Assembly: GCF_001190945.1 (NCBI RefSeq)
Contig: NZ_CP011112.1
Span: forward strand, 992,001-1,056,000
DNA length: 64,000 bases
DNA from: Luteipulveratus mongoliensis
GTDB taxonomy: Bacteria > Actinomycetota > Actinomycetes > Actinomycetales > Dermatophilaceae
Direction of reading: 5' to 3'
A program made the position numbers and the translations under genes. Below are positions 34,572-42,307 of the stretch, one piece after another; the stretch's first letter is position 1; every line of letters starts with the position of its first letter. The notes under the pieces were generated by a model, which was not told where the DNA came from, did not search any database, and saw only the letters and a list, made by a program, of their open reading frames with translations.

Positions 34572-35678
34572 TCAGGCGAAAACGGACTCCTGCTCCTTGC
34601 GGTAGTCGACCAGCTCGTCGAGCCGCCCAGCACCGACGTGTCGCACCCACGCCGGGTTGGCCAGCAGCGCTCGTCCGAGGGCGACCAGGTCGAGCTCGCC
34701 CGAGTCTCTGAGAGCACTGATCGCTGCGAGCGTTGTCGTGGATGGCCCGTCGTGCACGCCATCCGCGGTCAGTCCCACAGAGCCGACGGCAATTGTCGGC
34801 AGACCGGTGATCGCCTTCGCCCAGCCGGCGAGCGTACGCGCCGAGCCGTCGAACGCCGGCTCCCAGAGGCGCCGCGTGGAGGCGTGCAGCATGCTCGCGC
34901 CGGCCTCGACCCACGGTGTCAGGAGACGCGAGAGCTCATCCGGCGTCGATGCAATCCTGGCCGCGAACTCACGTTCCTTGAACTGCGAGAACCTCACTCC
35001 CACAGGGAAGTTCGGCGTCGTCGCGTCGCGGACGGCGGCCACGATCTCGGTCACCAGGCGGGTGCGGCCATCCGCAGAGCCTCCGTATCGGTCAGTACGC
35101 CGGTTCGTCGCCGCCCACAGGAACTCGTCCAGCAGGTAACCGTGCGCCGCGTGGATCTCGACCCCGTCGAAACCGGCGCCGTGCGCTGCCCGGGCCGCGT
35201 CGGCGTACAGGCTGATGAGGTGGTCGATGTCGGCGATGGTGATGGCCCGACCGCAGGGCCGACCGTCCTCGCGGACCCCCGACGGCGTCCAGACAGGCCC
35301 GGCATCGGCCGATCGCTCGCTGCCCTGATGCCACAGCTGCGCCAGGATCGCGCCGCCCGTGGCGTGGACCTCGTCGACGACCTGCTTCCAGCCGGCGGCG
35401 GATGCGGGACGGGAGAGACGCGGGATGTCCGTCTCGTGGCCGGCGCTCTCGTGGTCGACGAGGATGCCCTCGGTGATGATCAGGCCGACGCCGCCTTCGG
35501 CACGGCGCCGGTAGTAGTCGGCGACGGCCGAGGTCGGCACACCATCTGGTGACTGCTCGCGCGTCATCGGTGCCATCGCGAACGACGTCTGCAGCGGGAT
35601 GCCGGCCATGGTCGTGGGCTCGAAGAGGCCCCGAGTAGCCGGGTTCAGCTGTGCGGGCTCTAGTGAAATCGCGGTCAT
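34572..35678 (-). CDS. NADH:flavin oxidoreductase (Old Yellow Enzyme family)
   Basis: A 368-residue FMN-dependent ene-reductase. It has LFEPTTMAGIPLQTSFAMAP at the FMN-binding start of the barrel, the substrate-binding HAAHGYLLDEFL and NRRTDRYGGSADGRTR, and GSVGLTADGV plus LVALGRALLANPAW at the phosphate site. It reduces activated C=C bonds of electrophiles with NAD(P)H. The divergent MerR gene and the palindrome between them suggest induction by an electrophile or oxidant. Confidence 0.92.
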   Translation of the reverse strand: MTAISLEPAQLNPATRGLFEPTTMAGIPLQTSFAMAPMTREQSPDGVPTSAVADYYRRRAEGGVGLIITEGILVDHESAGHETDIPRLSRPASAAGWKQVVDEVHATGGAILAQLWHQGSERSADAGPVWTPSGVREDGRPCGRAITIADIDHLISLYADAARAAHGAGFDGVEIHAAHGYLLDEFLWAATNRRTDRYGGSADGRTRLVTEIVAAVRDATTPNFPVGVRFSQFKEREFAARIASTPDELSRLLTPWVEAGASMLHASTRRLWEPAFDGSARTLAGWAKAITGLPTIAVGSVGLTADGVHDGPSTTTLAAISALRDSGELDLVALGRALLANPAWVRHVGAGRLDELVDYRKEQESVFA

Positions 35679-35695
35679 GATGGCAGGCTAAAAGT

Positions 35696-35709
35696 TGACA
35701 TCAATGTCA
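35696..35709. promoter_or_regulatory. MerR operator palindrome
   Basis: TGACATCAATGTCA is a perfect 14-bp palindrome with a TTGACA at its left edge, 18 bases from the ene-reductase start and 31 bases before the chosen MerR start. MerR proteins bind such dyads in the spacer of the promoter they control. Confidence 0.65.
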
Positions 35710-35739
35710 GAGGCAAGCGTTTCGACCGAAAGGATCTCG

Positions 35740-36135
35740 ATGCGTATCGGCGATCTGTCCGCAGCGACGGGTGCCAGCCCGCGATCGCTGCGCTACTACG
35801 AGCAGCAGGGCCTCATGGCGAGTCAACGGAGTCCGAGCGGCCAGCGGCTCTATGCCGACGCGACGATCGAGCGCGTCCGCCTCATCCGCAACCTGCTCGG
35901 CGCCGGCCTGTCCAGCGACACCATCCGCGAGGTGCTGCCGTGCGTCGCGGACGAGTCCATCCGTACGCCGTGGCTGGCCGAGCGCCTCGAGGCCGAGCAG
36001 TCCCGGATCGAGGAGCAGATGGCGTGTCTGAGCGCCACCCGCGATGCGCTGGGCGCGGTCATCGAGCGCTACCGGGTTGAGGGCTCGCCGGCCGAGGACT
36101 CCGCGGCCGACCGGGAGGTCACGCCGGCTCGGTGA
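35740..36135 (+). CDS. MerR family transcriptional regulator
   Basis: A 131-residue MerR protein. The winged helix MRIGDLSAATGASPRSLRYY with EQQGL and RSPSGQRLYADATIERVRLI is followed by a dimerisation coiled coil (ERLEAEQSRIEEQMACL). A single cysteine lies in that coil and another in EVLPCVADE; metal sensing is not clearly supported. The ATG at 35740 follows AAAGGA; earlier in-frame starts at 35695 and 35704 fall inside the operator palindrome. Its 3' end overlaps the 3' end of the YbaK gene by 17 bases. Confidence 0.88.
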   Translation: MRIGDLSAATGASPRSLRYYEQQGLMASQRSPSGQRLYADATIERVRLIRNLLGAGLSSDTIREVLPCVADESIRTPWLAERLEAEQSRIEEQMACLSATRDALGAVIERYRVEGSPAEDSAADREVTPAR

Positions 36136-36595
36136 CGTCGGCCACCTGAGCCTCCAGCACGCGTACGACGTCGTCGGCTGCCGTGGTCACGGCGACTCCG
36201 TGGGCTCCCGCGCCGAGCGAGACCGTACGACCGGCGATCGTGGCGTCGGCGACGACCGGCCACGCTGTGGTCGAGCCGAACGGCGTGATCGTGCCGCGCT
36301 CGTAACCCGTTGCGCCCCGGGCGGTTTCGGCGTCCGGCATGGACAGTCGGCTCACGCCGAGCAGCGCCCGCAGCTTGGGCCAGGAGATCTGGCGGTCGCC
36401 GGGCACGAGCACGAAGATGAAGTCGCCCTCGCCGCGTCGGACCACGAGCGTCTTGACGATGTCGCGGGGCTGGATCCCGCGAGCCTCGGCTGCCTCGGCG
36501 AGTGAACCGACCGGTCCGTGGCGGGTGATCGTGTGCTCGATACCTGACTCACGCAGCGCAGCGGACACACGCTCTTCGCCAGAAGTCACAGTCAC
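36119..36595 (-). CDS. YbaK/EbsC family protein (aminoacyl-tRNA deacylase-like)
   Basis: A 158-residue protein of the YbaK / ProX / prolyl-tRNA editing domain family. Landmarks are AAEARGIQPRDIVKTLVVR, FIFVLVPGDRQISWPKL, the GYERGTITPFG loop and LGAGAHGVAV near the end. Free-standing members remove wrongly attached amino acids (such as Cys or Ala) from tRNA. It converges with and slightly overlaps the MerR gene, and its 5' side faces repeat copy D. Confidence 0.9.
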   Translation of the reverse strand: MTVTSGEERVSAALRESGIEHTITRHGPVGSLAEAAEARGIQPRDIVKTLVVRRGEGDFIFVLVPGDRQISWPKLRALLGVSRLSMPDAETARGATGYERGTITPFGSTTAWPVVADATIAGRTVSLGAGAHGVAVTTAADDVVRVLEAQVADVTEPA

Positions 36596-36619
36596 GGCCT
36601 CACCCTAAGCACGCCCACT

Positions 36620-36726
36620 CGCTGGTCGAGTAGGTCGAGCCGCTAGGCGAGGCCGTATCGAGACCAGGTGACCGCGTGCACCTGGCTCGATACGGCTCGG
36701 CTCACGCCTCGCCTACTCGACCAGCG
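36620..36726. repeat. CTGGTCGAGTAG palindromic element, full copy D
   Basis: About 107 bp with ends CGCTGGTCGAGTAG and CTACTCGACCAGCG (perfect 14-bp inverted repeat), an inner TATCGAGACC and its partner GGCTCGATA, and the middle AGGTGACCGCGTGCACCT. It occupies the region between the divergent YbaK and membrane-protein genes. Confidence 0.9.
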
Positions 36727-36756
36727 AAATGGTGGGGCGGGGCTAGGCTCGCGCGG

Positions 36757-38154
36757 ATGAGCCGACGAGCAGAGCGCGTGTGGGCCGCCCTCGGGCTGGT
36801 CGCGGTGCTCGGCGCCCTCCTCGTCGGCTGGCAGGTGTCGAGCGGGAGTGCAATTCATCGGGCTCGCGAGCAAGCTGCATCGTTGCGCACGATGCCCGGC
36901 GTCGAACGCGTCGTCGTGACCGACCCGACCTCGGATGACCCGGACCTCATCGTCGCCCTGCGTCCGGAAGCCCGGACCGACGACGTCCGGGATCTCATCG
37001 ACCGCGCCGGTGCGTACGCCGAACGCACGAACGGACCCCGCGTCGACGTGTCGGCCGGGCACGCCCACGCTCTGGTCACCGATAACGACGGCGACCCCCA
37101 GCAGGCAGCCCGCATCCTGACAGCCCTCGCGACTCTGTCCCGCGGCGAGGCCGAGACGTTCGGTAGCGGGCAGGTGGCGGTCAACGTCCCTCGCGCCGAG
37201 GCCATCCCCGTGGCCTCCGAGGTCGTACGCCGCCTGCTCGCCGCGGACCTGAGCGATACGCACGTGAGCGTCGGCGGGGACGCAGCGCCCGGTGTCGTCG
37301 AGCTGTCCACGGGCAGCGATCTCAAGTCCGCAGGGACGCTCCTCGCACGACTCGCGCCGTTGGCGCCGTCCGGTCCTCACGTCGATGTCGGGCGTCACAG
37401 CGTGCGGCTCGAGCTGCGCGACGCCAAGCCTGCGGACGCCGTCGCGGCGATGCGGACCGTTCAGTCGGCCGCTCGGGCGGCGTGGCCGGGCGAGGACGCC
37501 TCAGCCAGCGTCGAGCTCAATGGGCCGCGACCGCTCACGATCGACGGCCAGGCAGACCCGCGATTCGCCGCACGCGTGATCCAGCAGCTCGACCAGCGCG
37601 GCTTCCCGGTCTCGTCGGTCAGCACGGAGCTGGACTTCGTCACGGTCGAGGTGAAGGGCGCGCGCGACCTGCCCGACCTGTCCGCTGCCGTACGCCGGCT
37701 CTCGCCCGCACTCCCCTCGGGGAGCCGGGTCCGAACCAGCTGGGACCACGGCAGATTCGCGGGCACGACGGCCGAGCTCGAGCGCCAGGCACCACGCATT
37801 GCCGCGCTGGAGCTGCAGGGCTACGCCGTCCTCTGGCAGAGCAGCCCGGGAGGGACTGCGAGCGTGAGCCTGGGTCTCCCCGAGGGCACCGACCTCAACG
37901 CTCAGAACGTGACGGCCGCAGCCCGAATGATCCGCTCGATGCCCTGGCCGGGCACGGCACAGGTGTCGCTGGTCCAGCTGCCTCCGGAGGGCGCGGACGT
38001 GACCAAGGCCGCGATCGTGCAGTTCAGCTCGACCGCGACGGGCACAGCCGGCAAGGTCACCGACAACACCTTTCAGTCGTTCCCGGCCGCGACGAAGGTG
38101 CTCTTCGTCAAGGCCTGGAACGCGACCGCCACCTCGGACGTGAAGCCGAGATGA
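36757..38154 (+). CDS. Membrane-anchored protein of unknown function, paralogue 1
   Basis: A 465-residue protein with one N-terminal membrane helix (VWAALGLVAVLGALLVGWQV) and a large outward-facing part. That part looks like a string of similar alpha/beta units of 70-80 residues, each beginning with a helix and a strand of the type ASLRTMPGVERVVV, ARLAPLAPSGPHVDV, RRLSPALPSGSRVRT or RIAALELQGYAVLWQ. The end AWNATATSDVKPR matches the end of the next protein. No family is recognised. It precedes its paralogue with an ATGA overlap, so both are made together and may form a hetero-oligomer at the cell surface. Confidence 0.75.
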   Translation: MSRRAERVWAALGLVAVLGALLVGWQVSSGSAIHRAREQAASLRTMPGVERVVVTDPTSDDPDLIVALRPEARTDDVRDLIDRAGAYAERTNGPRVDVSAGHAHALVTDNDGDPQQAARILTALATLSRGEAETFGSGQVAVNVPRAEAIPVASEVVRRLLAADLSDTHVSVGGDAAPGVVELSTGSDLKSAGTLLARLAPLAPSGPHVDVGRHSVRLELRDAKPADAVAAMRTVQSAARAAWPGEDASASVELNGPRPLTIDGQADPRFAARVIQQLDQRGFPVSSVSTELDFVTVEVKGARDLPDLSAAVRRLSPALPSGSRVRTSWDHGRFAGTTAELERQAPRIAALELQGYAVLWQSSPGGTASVSLGLPEGTDLNAQNVTAAARMIRSMPWPGTAQVSLVQLPPEGADVTKAAIVQFSSTATGTAGKVTDNTFQSFPAATKVLFVKAWNATATSDVKPR

Positions 38155-39554
38155 CGCGTACGGCAGTCCGTCGCCTGGCCGCAGTTGGCCTGATCGCGGT
38201 GCTCGCGGTCGTCGGCTGGTCGACCTACCGATGGTGGACCGGCGACGCGCATCGCACTCAGCAGTTCGTCGCCAACGTTCAGTCACTGCCAGGTGTCGAC
38301 GCCGCCTGGACCGACCACGAAGAAGGTATTGAACGGGTCGCCATGGCCCCGGCCTCTTCGGAGGATCAGGTGAGAGGCGTCGTACGACGTCTGCAGGATC
38401 GGTACGCCGAGACTCGGGAGCACAGCACGATCACGGTCGGTGTCGCGAGAGCCGTGATCAGCCAGGCCCGTTCGTTCGCGGGGGACGAGACCCCCGCGCT
38501 GCTGCACGCCGTCGGGTCCGTGGACGTACAGCCCGGCACGACGATCGACGTGCCCACCGACTCGGCCGGCCCGGTCGACGTCCGCGTGCCGACGGCCGGC
38601 ACCTCCGTCAGCACGGCACGGACGGTGCTGACGGCGCTCGCCGCCGCCGACAGCTGGCCGATGAGCGGCAGCCGGCTCTGGGTTCGCGGTCCTCGCGGTG
38701 GCGTGGTCGTGCCGGACGAGGTGTCCATCAGCGGCGCCCGCGAGTCGCAGGACCTGCTGAGTCGTCTGGCTCGGCTCGAACTGCTGCAACGCTGGCACCC
38801 GAGCGTCCGGTTCGGCTCCGACCCGCGGGACACCGACATCACCGTCTATCCGTCCGGTCTCGCCGAGGTCGGTCCGGCGATGTCGCAGGCGCGCAGCCTG
38901 GCGGATCCGGGCAGCATGATCAGCGCGACCGTCGGCCGGGACGACGAGGACTCGACCACGATCTCCGGGACCAGCGATCCGGCGCGAGCGGTGGCGTTGG
39001 TCCGGCAGGTGAGCGTGGGGGAGACCGTGGTGCGCTACGCGGACACCGGCCTGCTCTCGGTCGAGCTGCGGACGTCGTACGACCAGCTCCCCGGCGTCCT
39101 CGCATCGGCAGGGAAGGCCGGAGTCCGCACGATCCACGTGACCTGGGACGACGGCGAGATCAAGGCTTCGGTCGCCCAGGCGCGGCAGCTCCTCCCAGGG
39201 GTCGCGCGCCTGCGAAGCCTCGGCTACACCACCGTCTGGGTGGCACCCGACGCCGGCGGCACTCTGCGGATCGGGGTCGCGCCCATCGGCAGCACCAGGG
39301 AGGAGCGGGAGAAGGCTTCGTCGGACCTGGAGGGACGGCCCGACGGGCTCACTCAGCTCTCCCGGGCCGTTCGCGAGCTGGGCTGGCCCGGCCGCGCCGA
39401 GGTGCACATCCCCGTCGTGATGGACGAGCGTCTGCGGGACCAGATCTTCCTGTCCACGGCGACCGGCCGATCTGTACGCGCACCACGGGCGCCGATTCCG
39501 GCCACCGGTGTCATCGAGGCCTGGGACGCGACTGCGACTCCGCTGGTCGAGTAG
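38151..39554 (+). CDS. Membrane-anchored protein of unknown function, paralogue 2
   Basis: A 467-residue paralogue of the preceding protein: one N-terminal helix (LAAVGLIAVLAVVGWSTYRW), then repeated alpha/beta units (NVQSLPGVDAAW, ARLELLQRWHPSVRFG, ARQLLPGVARLRSLGYTTVW) and a C-terminal STATG plus EAWDATAT. The overall layout matches paralogue 1, but identity is low. The last four codons and the stop (PLVE, TAG) are part of repeat copy E, so the original C-terminus was probably replaced when the repeat arrived. Confidence 0.75.
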   Translation: MTRTAVRRLAAVGLIAVLAVVGWSTYRWWTGDAHRTQQFVANVQSLPGVDAAWTDHEEGIERVAMAPASSEDQVRGVVRRLQDRYAETREHSTITVGVARAVISQARSFAGDETPALLHAVGSVDVQPGTTIDVPTDSAGPVDVRVPTAGTSVSTARTVLTALAAADSWPMSGSRLWVRGPRGGVVVPDEVSISGARESQDLLSRLARLELLQRWHPSVRFGSDPRDTDITVYPSGLAEVGPAMSQARSLADPGSMISATVGRDDEDSTTISGTSDPARAVALVRQVSVGETVVRYADTGLLSVELRTSYDQLPGVLASAGKAGVRTIHVTWDDGEIKASVAQARQLLPGVARLRSLGYTTVWVAPDAGGTLRIGVAPIGSTREEREKASSDLEGRPDGLTQLSRAVRELGWPGRAEVHIPVVMDERLRDQIFLSTATGRSVRAPRAPIPATGVIEAWDATATPLVE

Positions 39555-39711
39555 CCGGAGCGCCAGCCCCACCGCTGGTCGAGTAGCCGGAGCGCCAGCC
39601 CCACCGCTGGTCGAGTAGCCGGAGCGCTAGCGGAGGCGTATCGAGACCCGGCGACCGCGCGCACCTGGTCTCGATACGGCTCGCCCTTGGGGCTCGCCTA
39701 CTCGACCGGCG
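39541..39711. repeat. CTGGTCGAGTAG palindromic element, copy E with triplicated left end
   Basis: The left end CGCTGGTCGAGTAGCCGGAG plus CGCCAGCCCCAC is present three times with an exact 32-bp period (starting 39541, 39573 and 39605). The rest of the element follows: GCGTATCGAGACC, a GC-rich middle, GGTCTCGATACGGC and CTACTCGACCGGCG. The first unit supplies the TAG stop of the upstream gene. The right end lies seven bases before the second hut operator. Confidence 0.9.
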
Positions 39712-39718
39712 GTCGTGT

Positions 39719-39734
39719 GTCTCGGGTCTGAGAC
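39719..39734. promoter_or_regulatory. hut operator palindrome, copy 2 (upstream of the M20-hutF-hutI operon)
   Basis: GTCTCGGGTCTGAGAC, matching the site before hutH at 14 of 16 positions, with the same orientation and nearly the same distance to the start codon (54 against 55 bases). Confidence 0.7.
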
Positions 39735-39788
39735 GGCCGACCGGGTCGTTCGAGCCGCACAGGCGCCGGAGTGCGGTGTGATGGGCGG

Positions 39789-40994
39789 GTGAGTGCACTG
39801 AGCGAGTTCGACCGGATGTGGGCCGAGATCCTGCCCGTGGGCCGGGACGGTGACACGGGTGGCTACCGGCGCTTCGCCTGGACCCGCGAGGACCACACGC
39901 TGCGCGAGTGGTTCGCCGGCGAGTGCACACGCCGCGGACTCGACCTGACCGAGGACCGCATGGGCAACCAGTGGGCGTGGTGGGGCAACCCGGACGAGAC
40001 GCCGGGCGTCGTCATCGGCTCGCACCTGGACTCCGTTCCCGATGGTGGTGCGTACGACGGCCCGCTGGGTGTCGTGACCGCGCTCGCCGTGATCGATGCC
40101 TTGCGTGACAAGGGCTTTCAGCCCTCCCAGCCACTTGCGGTCGTCAACTTCGTGGACGAGGAGGGTGCCCGCTTCGGCGTCGCCTGCGCCGGCTCACGGG
40201 TCATCACGGGCGCCATGACCACTGATCGCGCGCTTGGCCTCAAGGATGCGGACGGTCACACGATGGCCGCCGCCCTCAAGGCCGCTGGCCGGCCGACCAA
40301 CGTCGGTCGTGACGACGAAACCCTCAGGCGTATCGGCACATTCGTCGAGCTGCACGTCGAGCAGGGCCGCGCGCTCGCCGACCTCGACCCGGGCACGTCA
40401 GCGGTCGCGGTCGGCACCGACATCTGGCCACACGGGCGTTGGCGGCTCGACTTCGCTGGCACGGCCAACCATGCCGGCACCACTCGTCTGGAGGATCGCC
40501 ACGACGCGATGCTCGGCTATGCGCAGACCGTGCTCGCGGCGAGAACCGTTGCGCACCAACGTGGTTGCGTCGCAACCGTAGGCAAGGTCGTCGTCGAGCC
40601 CAACGGCGTCAACGCCATCCCATCGCACGTCACCGGCTGGCTCGATGCGCGCGGTGCGCACGAGGAGTCCGTACGGCTGGCGGTCGCCGATCTCGTTGAC
40701 ACCGCCAAGCAGCACGGTGGCACCGTGTCGGAGGAGTCCTGGACCGGCACCACAACCTTCGACCCAGAGCTCGCGCAGCGCATGCGTACGTTGCTCGGCG
40801 GTCAGGCGCCGATGCTCGGCACCGGGGCCGGCCACGACGCCGGCATCCTCGCCAACGCTGGCATCTCGACCGGCATGCTCTACGTCCGCAACCCGACCGG
40901 TGTGTCCCACTCGCCCGAGGAGTTCGCCGAGCCGGCGGACTGCCACGCGGGTGTCGAGGCGCTGACCACGGTGGTCGAGGGGCTCGCGTCGTGA
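39789..40994 (+). CDS. M20 family amidohydrolase, probable N-formylglutamate deformylase of the hut pathway
   Basis: A 401-residue binuclear metallohydrolase of the allantoate amidohydrolase / N-carbamoyl-amino-acid hydrolase group. Metal ligands lie in GSHLDSVPDGGAYDGPLG, VDEEGARFG and ELHVEQG, and the lid contact is DFAGTANHAGTTRLEDRHD. It starts at a GTG and overlaps hutF by four bases. Sequence would suggest ureido-acid hydrolysis, but its place before hutF and hutI, with no other deformylase gene in the cluster, suggests it cleaves N-formyl-L-glutamate to glutamate and formate. Similar genes sit in Streptomyces hut regions as I recall. Confidence 0.85.
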   Translation: MSALSEFDRMWAEILPVGRDGDTGGYRRFAWTREDHTLREWFAGECTRRGLDLTEDRMGNQWAWWGNPDETPGVVIGSHLDSVPDGGAYDGPLGVVTALAVIDALRDKGFQPSQPLAVVNFVDEEGARFGVACAGSRVITGAMTTDRALGLKDADGHTMAAALKAAGRPTNVGRDDETLRRIGTFVELHVEQGRALADLDPGTSAVAVGTDIWPHGRWRLDFAGTANHAGTTRLEDRHDAMLGYAQTVLAARTVAHQRGCVATVGKVVVEPNGVNAIPSHVTGWLDARGAHEESVRLAVADLVDTAKQHGGTVSEESWTGTTTFDPELAQRMRTLLGGQAPMLGTGAGHDAGILANAGISTGMLYVRNPTGVSHSPEEFAEPADCHAGVEALTTVVEGLAS

Positions 40995-42307
40995 CGGCGT
41001 ACTGGGCCGAAAGTGCATTGCTACCAACAGGTCTCGCCACCGGAGTGCGACTCGAGATCGCTGAGGGCCGGTTCGTCGCGGTCGAGCCCGACCAGCCGCA
41101 GGGCGATGCGCACCGGCTCGACGGTGTCGTGCTGCCCGGCTTGGCCAACTGTCACAGCCACGCCTTTCACCGTGCTCTGCGCGGCCGGACCCACCACGGC
41201 GGCGGCACGTTCTGGACGTGGCGCGAGGGCATGTACGCGATCGCGGCCCAGCTGGACCCGGACACCTACCTCTCACTGGCGCGGGCGACGTACGCCGAGA
41301 TGGCGCTGGCCGGAGTCACGAGCGTGGGTGAGTTCCACTACGTGCACCACCAGCCGGACGGGCGCCCTTACGACGACCCGAACGCGATGGGGGAGGCGCT
41401 GCGGCAGGCCGCGGCCGAGGCGGGCGTACGGCTGACGCTCCTGGACACGTGCTACCTGGCCGGCGGGTTGAGCGCCGAGGGCCACCAGCCGCTCGGGCCG
41501 GAGCAACAGCGGTTCGGCGACGGTGACGCGGAGCAGTGGGCGGCGCGGGTCGCCGGGCTCGTGCCGGACGCGAATACCGTTGTGGGCGCTGCTATTCACT
41601 CGATCCGAGCCGTCCCTCGTAGTCAGCTGACGACTGTTGTCGCGGCCGCTGAAGGCAAGCCACTGCACGTGCACCTCTCCGAGCAGCCGGCCGAGAACGA
41701 TGCCTGCCTCGCCCACTACGGCATGACACCGACCGCGCTGCTGGCGGACGCGGGCGCGCTCGGGCCGCGCACCTCGGCTGTCCACGCGACCCACCTCACC
41801 GGTGACGACATCGCCCGACTCGGCAGCACGCGTACGACCGCCTGCTTCTGCCCGACGACCGAGCGAGACCTGGCCGACGGCATCGGCCCTGCCCGGGCAC
41901 TCTCTGACGCGGGCGCGCCGCTCAGCCTCGGGTCCGATCAGCATGCCGTGATCGACCTGCTCGAGGAGGCCCGTGCCCTGGAGATGCACGAACGCCTCTC
42001 CACTCGCGAGCGCGGCCGCTTCACCCAGGCTCAGCTGCTCGACGCACTCACCGCGCACGGCTCGATCGGCTGGTCCGACGCGGGCAGACTTGAGGTCGGG
42101 GCACGCGCGGATCTCGTTGCACTGCAGACGAACTCGCCGCGCACGGCGGGGTCGGTGCCCGACCAGATCGTCCTCACGGCGAGCGCCGGTGATGTGCGTA
42201 CGGTGATTCGGGACGGTGAGATCGTGGTGCAGGACGGTCAGCACCGACTCGGCGACGTCGGCCGGCTCCTGTCCGACGCCATCGACCCCCTCTGGAGGAG
42301 CGCATGA
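40991..42307 (+). CDS. hutF: Formimidoylglutamate deiminase
   Basis: A 438-residue amidohydrolase-superfamily enzyme that turns N-formimino-L-glutamate into N-formyl-L-glutamate and ammonia. Metal-binding HxH is in [13 protein letters not shown], the later histidine in [12 protein letters not shown], and the aspartate in [16 protein letters not shown], with the Glu-Arg substrate contact in [10 protein letters not shown]. Length and motifs fit the HutF family. It starts at GTG with a four-base overlap to the M20 gene, and its stop overlaps the hutI ATG. Confidence 0.93.
   Translation: MTAYWAESALLPTGLATGVRLEIAEGRFVAVEPDQPQGDAHRLDGVVLPGLANCHSHAFHRALRGRTHHGGGTFWTWREGMYAIAAQLDPDTYLSLARATYAEMALAGVTSVGEFHYVHHQPDGRPYDDPNAMGEALRQAAAEAGVRLTLLDTCYLAGGLSAEGHQPLGPEQQRFGDGDAEQWAARVAGLVPDANTVVGAAIHSIRAVPRSQLTTVVAAAEGKPLHVHLSEQPAENDACLAHYGMTPTALLADAGALGPRTSAVHATHLTGDDIARLGSTRTTACFCPTTERDLADGIGPARALSDAGAPLSLGSDQHAVIDLLEEARALEMHERLSTRERGRFTQAQLLDALTAHGSIGWSDAGRLEVGARADLVALQTNSPRTAGSVPDQIVLTASAGDVRTVIRDGEIVVQDGQHRLGDVGRLLSDAIDPLWRSA

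Noticed and set aside
39541-39640. CRISPR-like array
   Set aside because: Three 32-bp units repeat directly with no unique spacers, and they are the end of a dispersed palindromic element.
39789-40994. Allantoin/purine degradation gene
   Set aside because: The closest described group is allantoate amidohydrolase, but no other purine degradation gene is nearby and the gene is coupled to hutF and hutI.
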